From Nymphaea colorata (taxonomy: Eukaryota; Streptophyta; Magnoliopsida; Nymphaeales; Nymphaeaceae): 18,507 nucleotides of DNA. The notes under the pieces were generated by a model. It did not search any database and was not told the DNA's origin. It was given only the letters and a program-made list of their open reading frames with translations. Shown here piece by piece: positions 11,530 through 18,507 of the stretch. Made by a program: the position numbers and the translations under genes. Where the stretch lies: positions 1 through 18,507 of the forward strand of contig NW_022205199.1 in the NCBI RefSeq assembly GCF_008831285.2, in the 5' to 3' direction. Numbering within the stretch: the first letter of the stretch is position 1; every line of letters starts with the position of its first letter.

Positions 11530-12810
11530 AAACATAAGGCCTGAACAGTTGCAATTAGACCTTTCTTGGAGTCAATTATGCCTCAAAACCTGATTCGTGC
11601 GTACTATGCAACGCATCTATTCCTAATTGCATATGCTGCACCATTTATAGGATTTGCTTAGAGGCTCAAATAAAACCTTTCTATTAACTTATAGAGACCT
11701 CCTAAACTAAATATACAAACTATGTAGTGATTATCTTTTTGGGTGCGACACGTGCAGTAATCCAACCATTTGCCTTACGTGTTTCTCAAACCACCTATAT
11801 CTCTGTCTTATGCAGCATTTATATTCCTTATTACTTAAATTTTATGGCTTCTTTTAATTAGTGGGCATACATAGATCATCGAGTTGCACTTGATCTACTA
11901 ATTTTGTTCAATATAAATGGGTTTTCTACATCTAATGTGAAACCATTTCGATTTGTACGCTTTGTGGAGAAGGAAAAATGCTTCCTAATAAGTCTGACTG
12001 CTCTAAAACTCTTGGATGTGTATAAGTTTATCCATTAGTTGTCGTATAAGCAATTCTATTGCCTGTGATACTACTTTCTTCAACGCGACTCCTGTCAATA
12101 AGAATGAAATTGCAAAAAAGGATAAAGAATAGGCATATAATGCACCTAAGTGATTGGCTGTACAGGGCTAAATCTGTTTAATGGTCAAAGCTAGTGCATT
12201 TCTCGTGCTATCACGAAAAGTTCCTCTTAAAAGATAAAGAGTGTGATTGAATTTAGAACAACTTAGAATGTCGGCAAGTAAATTTGCGGATATGGTTGTG
12301 TGACTGATTATGCTTGCGATGATGGTAATAATGAAGATGGAGATGGAAGCTGCAGCACTTGCTAAGTTGAGCTATTACACCTTTGTGATAACAATAATCG
12401 CTATCTTTTGAGCAAATGCCAATATCCAATTTTGTGCTAAAGTTGAGTTATCGATTAGCTTCATCTAAGAAACTTTAGGAAGAGGATAGGCTAGATTGAT
12501 ATTTGGGATGCCTCCTTACGATGCGAAGATTAAGCAAATGAAACTTTGCTCTTTGGTCGCTTTGAATGCATATTGGTGTTCAGCTAGTAGTCTCTAGATT
12601 ATTATTGATAATTAATCATTTATTTGATCAATAATAATATCGATAATCAATGTTTTCTTCCTATTTTATTGCTTCCGTTTTAATTTCTGTCTACATTTTA
12701 TTTTCAACCGTCCTATTCAAATATTAAAACTAAATCTTTACAGTTTGTTCCGAGACGATTTTTTCTTCCAATTTTACTCTGACTTAAGTGGGCTTTCCAT
12801 AAAGCTGGTC
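11530..12810 (+). pseudogene. Relic 2: decayed extracellular half of a family member
   Basis: Plus-strand segments in shifting frames match the ectodomains of A-C in order: TFLGVNYASKPDSCVLCNAS (about 11560); KLCSDYLFGCDTCSNPTIC (about 11725-11780); CTLCGEGKMLPNKSDCSKT (about 11955-12010); ACDDGNNEDGDG with a degraded GSCSTC end (about 12310-12365); SKCQYP; then PYDAKIKQMKLCSLV in the linker (about 12510-12560); FNRPI (about 12705); and a FxFxxxSGLS block (about 12770-12800). Frame changes, lost cysteines (for example after CLEAQIKPF) and an altered CGDG show decay. There is no recognisable signal peptide upstream and no TM half downstream. It stops close to the point in the protein where relic 1 begins. 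It is most likely non-functional. Confidence 0.8.
12598..12638. repeat. Perfect 12-bp inverted repeat with 17-nt loop
   Basis: attattattgat at 12598-12609 is the exact reverse complement of atcaataataat at 12627-12638. The repeat lies inside relic 2, just downstream of its linker motif. Its AT-only composition makes a chance hairpin possible. Confidence 0.5.
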
Positions 12811-13812
12811 ATCTACTTTATGTAAATCCCTCATATATTAAATGATACCATCAATGGTCTTGTACTTGATCATCATCTTTTGATGATGGCTGTGGCATTG
12901 GATGGGCCCCTGGTGCGAATAAAACGACTCATCTTCAAGTTGAGTTGGAGTTTGGTTCTCTATAAAACGGGGAGATCGAAGAGGTGTTTATATTTGATCA
13001 AAAATCGTAAATATTTCGTATTTTAACTGGCTGACCAGTTGTAGCCTGGAATGGGTCCCTTTCTTATCGGTCTATTTTTGGGCTTTTAAGCTTATTCTAA
13101 ATTATTGATAGATTACCACTCTGGGTTTGGCTAGGGATGGGATTTTCCTCTTGTTTGGCCTGTGGGTGATCTTAATTGTATTAATATTTTAAGTTCTTGC
13201 CATGTTTTTATTCCATTTGAATTATATATTCAACTATTATAAAGTTAAATAATTAATTCAAGCATTTGTGAGTTTGGTCTAGTTCGACCGAAACCATAAA
13301 AAGATATTATTTTAGTGTTTAATGCATTAGTACGGTCATTATTGTTTATAAATATAGAAAAAAGAAAAAAGAACACAAAGGATCCAATGAAAGTGGATGC
13401 AGGACTATTAATTGTGTACAATCATGAAAATATAAGAAGTTATTTTATTATTTACGGGTCTTATCCTCAAATTACTTTTTATTATTATGCCATTATAAGC
13501 TTTCAATAAATCGTAATAGATTTTATTTTTTTGAAATGCTATTGATCGGGAATCACTATAGGACGGTCCTTGATTAACCTTCTTTCTGCGAATAACATTT
13601 GGAAGTTATTTTATCATCTTTTTATCATCGTTGGATTACCTTTGGGAATGATATATTTCCGAAAAATAAGAAACTTCGCTCTACGAAGAACAAAATCTAA
13701 GCTGAATCATTCCTATGAATTTGTTAGCTTGGTATTTTGTATTTTGGAATTATTCTTTTTAGTCTTTAGCATAAAAATATTAAGATATCGAAACTTCGTA
13801 GTTAACGCATGA
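12811..13812 (+). CDS. Weak open frame after relic 2, hypothetical, interrupted by one TGA
   Basis: One plus-strand frame is free of TGA from 12628 to 13542 (the first 180 bases overlap relic 2), meets TGA at 13543-13545, and is then open again to TGA 13810-13812. Parts read as MMAVALDGPLVRIKRLIFKL, LADQLEPGMGPFLIGLFLGF and, after the TGA, FYHLFIIVGLPLGMIYF with a basic stretch NFALRRTKSKLNHSYEF and another hydrophobic helix. GC content around 12880-13150 appears higher than in the neighbouring spacers. I recognise no family. About ten TAA/TAG codons occur in the frame, so it would need the reassigned code. It could be a decayed gene or a chance frame. Confidence 0.22.
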
Positions 13813-14297
13813 TTTTTTAGACTAGACGATATGGATATAGGTTTATTCGATTCATTTGGTAAGTAAGTACAAAAAAGTATTAAAAATGGAAGAAAAAGAG
13901 GGATTTTTTCGATAAGTTTCGAAACATATTGGTCGTTTCTATCATTTTTAACCATCAATGAGAAAGAAGCCCTTTTTTATAGCCAAATAAGTCAATTATT
14001 CTTTTCTGTTTTTTTTCGCTTGAGAAAATTGTTCGAAATTATTGAAAGGTAAAGGTATGTAAAAAACCAAGCCCCAAAATCTTCCTTCTTTTAATATAGT
14101 CATAAAGCTGTTGTCTTTGAGGTTTCGGGTTCGCAAATGCATCAGGTGATCTCAATATCATCGTTATTTGGATCTTTCTAACTCAAGATATTAAAAAGGA
14201 GTTCTTTTTTTCATTCAACTAGACATTTATTCAGAAAAATGGTTAAAGCCGTATCAAGGAACATATTGGATTGCTATTCTTTGGGCCTTTTAACGAA
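13813..14297. other. AT-rich spacer downstream of gene C; no gene seen
   Basis: AT-rich DNA between the weak plus-strand frame and the TGA of gene C. A short minus-strand frame (13958-13713) has no recognisable feature and is probably chance. No tRNA cloverleaf could be built from the ggttcg-like stretch near 14128. Confidence 0.4.
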
Positions 14298-17200
14298 TCA
14301 ATTCATCATCTTGACTATCATCTCAAGAAAATTTACCTATCTATCATTGATAAGAAACAATAATAAGCCTTTAAATGTTGGCTTTTCGATAAATTAACTT
14401 GCATATAATCCATACATATCATCATATCTTATTCTTTAAGTATTCGAGCTTCTTCTAATTATCTAAATATATAATTTCTTACAGCAAGGGTTCAAGAGGT
14501 TGTTTAGCAGTCTCTTCTGTTCTTTCTAAAAGAAGGCCTTATGAAAATCAACTTAGCTATATTTAAATGCTGAAGCAATATAATCGTTAGACATTGGGTT
14601 ATCCTTTTCGAGTTCTGTATAGATTTTATTCAATTTGGTTGGCTTAGCCTCTTTTTCCTTATGTTTTTCCATCTTTTTTATCTTTTTTGAATCTTTATCG
14701 TCCTTCTATGCTCTTATATCGAAATATCTTTCCTTTATAGCTAGCAAGCTTCGAATAGCTCCAAGAGCATTTACAACGTAGGATGCTCCAACAAATCCAA
14801 ACACAAAAAGAGAAGATGTTTAGTAAGTATCAATTGGTGTGCCTTTAGATAAGACCCAAAAAATGCTGAAGAGGATGGCGAGCTGGTTGAACACGATTGA
14901 TAGGTTGCTGAGAATGCTTTGATATGGACGCTTAAAAATCAGATATACTGTGTGAAACAATATGAGAGTGATAGATAAGAAATATAATTTTTCCATCTTT
15001 TTTATAATAAGTATCGAAGTTAGCAGATTAACGACTATGGTATTGTTAGCCAAAAAGTAAGGAATATAAAGATTTTTTTCAGCATTTTTGAGCATTATCT
15101 TTTATTATTACTGTGCTTTGAGCTTGAAAAATTAGGAGAAAAAGACAAATGCTGTTGTGATTATCGTAAAGGTAAGGATTAAGGAGTCAAAGGAAGATGT
15201 TATTTAAGCACTTTGAAGATAGTTAGCTTGAATAGTATGTAAGGAATGAAAATAAAAACCAACGAAACTGGGAAACAAAACCCAGTTATAGAATAACTAT
15301 AGAACTCTATTGAGCTTATTGAGTTTTTTCTAATTCACGCTTGATCTTAATCTTGATTAAAAGTCTATTTTACATGCCTATTTAGGCACTTCAGGATGAT
15401 TGAATTTAAGGATTTATCGATAGATGATTCCGATTGAATACAATAGCATAACTATTCCATCCAATAATATGTAGAACATAAAGTTGTCGCTGATGCTATT
15501 CTTAAAGCCCAAGTTGCCAAAACGAGTTTATAAGGCCTCACTATTGTTCGTGAGAGATATTTCTCCATAAGGCAAGTTTAAGCCTGCGAAGTTAACGAAG
15601 AAGGTTTTATAATATTTGCTGGTTGTTAGGATTAGCCAGGATATCTGAATAGTAAAGAGCGTCTCCACTCCGATCATCTTAAAAGCAACTGATCCAAGCA
15701 CAAAGACCGCAATTGTTAAATAGCTCAAGGTGGAAACTAACAAAGCAAAAGCACGGTTAAACTAGAATTATTTGTCATAGCTCAATGAAAGTCCAGTTGA
15801 TTAAACCATATTGAACCGATACCTAAACCTAGGACTTATGACATAAAGCCGATCAAAGTTCATAACTACTTCAGAAGTCTCATTATCGATTGTTTGAGTG
15901 TACTAAAATGCGATAATAAGCTGCTCCCCTACTATTTATATCTTCTTGGTATTGCAGCCCGGCACGTTTAAAGCGATGTAAGATTTCAAATCCATTTGTT
16001 TTATCTTCTCGCTATACGGACTGATATTAAGTGTAACTTTTGCGGAATGTGGTTAAATGGTCTTTTAGATAGAGCTTAAACTTAGCTACACTTGGGCTTT
16101 GAACTGGCACTTGCTTGAGGGATATCGAGTATTATCATTATCACAGGCATGAAGATCTTACACTTAGCAATCACTCGAACAGCCATCCCCATTAAGACGA
16201 TTTCCATCATCACAACCAGCATTTATCACATAGCCATCACCACAAGTTTAAATGCAAAGGTTGCCTGTTCTTGTATAATGCACTATGCAGTCACAAGTCT
16301 TATTTTTTATCTGGAATTTTTTGATAGGATCGCAAGAGATGCATTCACTTTTATGATTTGCAGCCATTTTTGTGCCTGTGCAGCCAAAGACAGTTGTGCA
16401 GTAACTACCTACTATCCATCCTTAGAGGCAGACACATTTTCCATTCACAGGGGTTGAGTTAAAGAAAGTTGTATCACATGATAGACAATTACTGGTAATA
16501 TTTATGAGAGGGCTTACAGAAAGGCATCCGACTACCTTTGAACAGCCAGCTCTATCAGGCATTAGCCTACCATCGATGCACTTAGTACACAATGTTTGAG
16601 AATCACAGGTATAGCAAGAGTTCATGAAGTTATAGCAGAGAGTACAGGCATACTGATAAATCACATATCGCTTATTATAACAGCTGAGGCAGAGTCTTTG
16701 TAGGGTGCAGGCGGCACAAGCAATTAGAAAGACGTCGCAATCTACACAAATTGATCTGGTTGAGTCATACAGGAAAGTGTGATTATCGATACAGCTTATA
16801 CAGGCAGTTTTGCTTGAACATGTGCTGCATCCATACAAATAATATACGCAGGGAACGCAATATTGAACCTTTGTTGAGTTATACTTTGGCAGATGGGAAG
16901 GACTAGTACATAATACACAAAAAGTGTAATATGTGCATTGAAGACAATTAGTATTATTCAAGGAGCATGAAACACAAGTATCTGGAGTTGTGTCTTAAAG
17001 AACGCCCAAAGAGGTCTGATTGCATGCGCCACAAGTTGTAGGAGTAAGGCAAGTTTTGCAGAAGGGTAAGATGTTAGAGCAAATTTAGCACAAAGTACCA
17101 TTAGCCAAAAGACTGCTTCCAGCCTGGCATGTCTTGCAGGCACTTAAGTTGAAACACTCACTGCATTTGGTATGAGGTTGGCGCAAGTTTCGCATTCTTG

Positions 17201-17716
17201 GGTCGAATTAAACCCATAGTATCTTTAGCACTCTGTACAGGTAGAATTATCAGTGCATTTGTAGCATTTGTACATATAAGTATTGCAAGCCTAACATATG
17301 TTACTGGCATTGAAGAAGTAGTTAGTGAAACAAGATGTGCATGAATATGGAAGATTGATGACTTGGCAGGCAGCACATCCAACCATAATTGGAGTGCAAT
17401 TATAGCAATCTCGACTGGCGTTAAAAGAGAATCCTCCTAAGCAAGAGGAGCAATTAAGGACATTAGATATGTTGGTGCAGTAACCACAACCGTATATTAC
17501 ATTGTAGCATGGATTGCAGGCGTAACTTGGAGGAGAAGCGAGCGTAGAAGAATGGCAGTTGAGGCATCCGCATTTGTTTCCATTTGGCACCCCAAGCGTA
17601 TTAGCCGTATCAACTAAATAGCAGTTCCATAGTGATGTTCCTGTGCAAGCGCTATTCGTGATTGAGACATAGCAGGCTATAAGGAAGACAGCAATCAATC
17701 TAATTTTCCCCTTCAT
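14298..17716 (-). CDS. Gene C: subtelomeric Cys-rich polytopic surface protein (one apparent frameshift)
   Basis: Telomere-proximal member, about 1139 residues, needing only one added base (near 17166-17168, where CCAAATGC should give IPKCSEC). ATG 17716 starts MKGKIRLIAVFLIACYV, a clear signal peptide. Unlike A and B it goes almost directly into CxxC repeats (NKCGCLNC, GYCTNISNVLNC, GFNSTQEC), which run to about 16270 and contain GRLMPDRAGCSKVVGC. The module TCGDGYV...GCDDGNRLNGDGCSSDC follows (about 16250-16150), then a linker with NISPYSEKI, then eight hydrophobic helices (about 15760-15680, 15470-15410, 15295-15235, 15200-15130, 15065-15000, 14990-14930, 14900-14835, 14820-14755) with KRPYQ before helix 7, and a long Lys/Glu tail ending at TGA 14298-14300. 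The frame from about 17165 to the stop was checked line by line for TGA, and none was found. Likely a surface protein; function unknown. Confidence 0.9.
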
Positions 17717-18453
17717 GAGCTATCAGAATTTATTGAAAGCTAATTAATATGTAAATCGTCACAAAAAGTTAAAAAGCATGGGTTTGTAGAAAAGATTAAA
17801 ATAAGCGATATTGGAGCAAAAGCATTGATTTTATTCAAGTCAATAATTTGGAAAATTGTTGCATCAGGCATATCTTTAATGGACCTCAATTTTTGAATCG
17901 CCCTTTGCATCAGGTAATTTTATTCCCAGGCCTTATACATCTCAAAGTTCTCGGTTCTAAAATAGAGCAGTTTTAATATTTTTTGAGCTGTTTTATAAAA
18001 CCTGGTTGGATATCCTCATATTTTCTCATATTTTGATTTAATTATAACTATGGAATTAGTAATGAATAAATGTCAAAAGGCTATTTTATAAAATAAAATG
18101 GGATAATTAAGATTTGTGAACTAATTTTTCATCCTTTAAATCAAGACCGACTTCACAATTTCATAGTCTTTTAATTTCAAATAGTCATGATAGATAGTTT
18201 AGATGTTTCTATTCATGCCTTTATTGACACTATTTCGTGACTGACTAATTAAATTCTTGTTAGGTAAAGCCAAAATGAGGCCTCTTGCCTTTTGCCTAGT
18301 CTCCATAATTACTACTTTGCCTGTCTTAGATAAGAAAAGTAACATAAATGAAAAAGATAAGTAAATATGACTTAATTACCTCTTGTATTCTATAAATTCA
18401 GATGCTTCAATAATTCAGAATAATGTTAAAACTTATTTTTTTGTTTAAATTAC
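17717..18453. other. Subtelomeric spacer between gene C start and telomere
   Basis: About 740 bp of AT-rich DNA holding the 5' flank of gene C. No gene, tandem repeat or degenerate telomere-like repeat is visible in it. The change to telomere repeats at 18454 is abrupt. Confidence 0.6.
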
Positions 18454-18507
18454 GGGGTTGGGGTTGGGGTTGGGGTTGGGGTTGGGGTTGGGGTTGGGGT
18501 TGGGGTT
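18454..18507 (+). repeat. Macronuclear telomere, nine perfect GGGGTT units
   Basis: The last 54 bases are exactly nine copies of GGGGTT, the G-rich strand running 5'-3' toward the end as expected at a right chromosome end. This pure G4T2 repeat is the type found in Tetrahymena-like oligohymenophoreans. Spirotrichs use G4T4, and Paramecium has mixed G4T2/G3T3. The repeat begins directly after ...aaattac, with no subtelomeric transition. Confidence 0.98.

Noticed and set aside
12628-13812. Mitochondrial DNA insertion read with TGA = Trp
   Set aside because: About ten TAA/TAG codons fall in the same frame, which would be stops in ciliate mitochondria, and no mitochondrial protein was recognised.
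13560-13812. Continuation of relic 2 into its membrane half (FYHLF resembling LFYNW)
   Set aside because: The spacing from the SGLS block is about 300 bases too long and only general hydrophobicity matches; the KRPYQ and AFKMIG motifs are absent.
14120-14160. Possible tRNA T-arm (ggtttcgggttcgcaaatgc)
   Set aside because: No matching acceptor, D-arm or anticodon stem could be paired around it.
16149-16457. Plus-strand 102-codon frame, and similar ones at 915-1208, 8195-8389 and 9590-10042
   Set aside because: They are antisense shadows of the Cys-rich and CDDGN coding regions of genes A, B and C.
1-17716. Introns as the explanation for the frame changes in A, B and C
   Set aside because: At each change the matching residues of the paralogues continue without missing or extra sequence, and no GT...AG interval fits. 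A single added base restores alignment every time.
1-17716. Tetrahymena/Paramecium code (TAA/TAG = Gln)
   Set aside because: Aligned paralogues place GAA/GAG opposite TAA/TAG at several conserved columns. The one clear Gln match is in decayed relic 1. Gln is not fully excluded from this window alone.

Overview
This is the right-hand end of a ciliate macronuclear chromosome. It finishes in nine exact GGGGTT telomere units (18454-18507), the G4T2 type known from oligohymenophorean ciliates. The genes read through many TAA and TAG codons and stop only at TGA. When the paralogous proteins in the window are aligned by eye, TAA/TAG codons repeatedly face conserved glutamate codons. Examples are GVxTL, KSxCISC, CKxxCGDG and CxxE in the CDDGN module. 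This points to the peritrich nuclear code (UAA/UAG = Glu, UGA = stop; NCBI table 30) and so to a Vorticella/Epistylis/Carchesium-type ciliate, rather than the Tetrahymena/Paramecium Gln code.

Layout. Three long paralogous genes lie on the minus strand: gene A (3144 down to beyond base 1, cut by the window edge), gene B (9978-6271) and gene C (17716-14298; its start codon is about 0.74 kb from the telomere). Their starts are about 6.8 and 7.7 kb apart. Two decayed plus-strand copies of the same family lie in the gaps: relic 1 (about 4060-5510) holds only the membrane half, and relic 2 (about 11530-12810) only the extracellular half. The rest is AT-rich DNA with a few weak plus-strand open frames at 5840-6358, 10478-11059 and 12811-13812.

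The family. Each complete member reads as: signal peptide; in A and B an Asn/Thr/Cys segment packed with N-x-S/T sequons; a long array of CxxC-type cysteine repeats (furin / growth-factor-receptor-like); a CGDG...CDDGN...GDGCS...C..E module (DUF4215-like); a roughly 120-residue non-Cys linker; about eight hydrophobic helices with a conserved KRPYQ motif; and a charged Lys/Glu-rich tail. They are most likely large, heavily glycosylated, disulfide-rich surface proteins with a polytopic membrane anchor, encoded in a subtelomeric tandem family. Their function is unknown.

The most unusual features are a 15-copy 51-bp minisatellite inside gene A that encodes a sequon-rich 17-residue repeat; ten apparent single-base deletions in A, B and C, all in the same direction and nearly all in homopolymer runs; and the Glu reassignment. 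All homology statements come from reading the sequence and comparing copies within the window. No database search was run.
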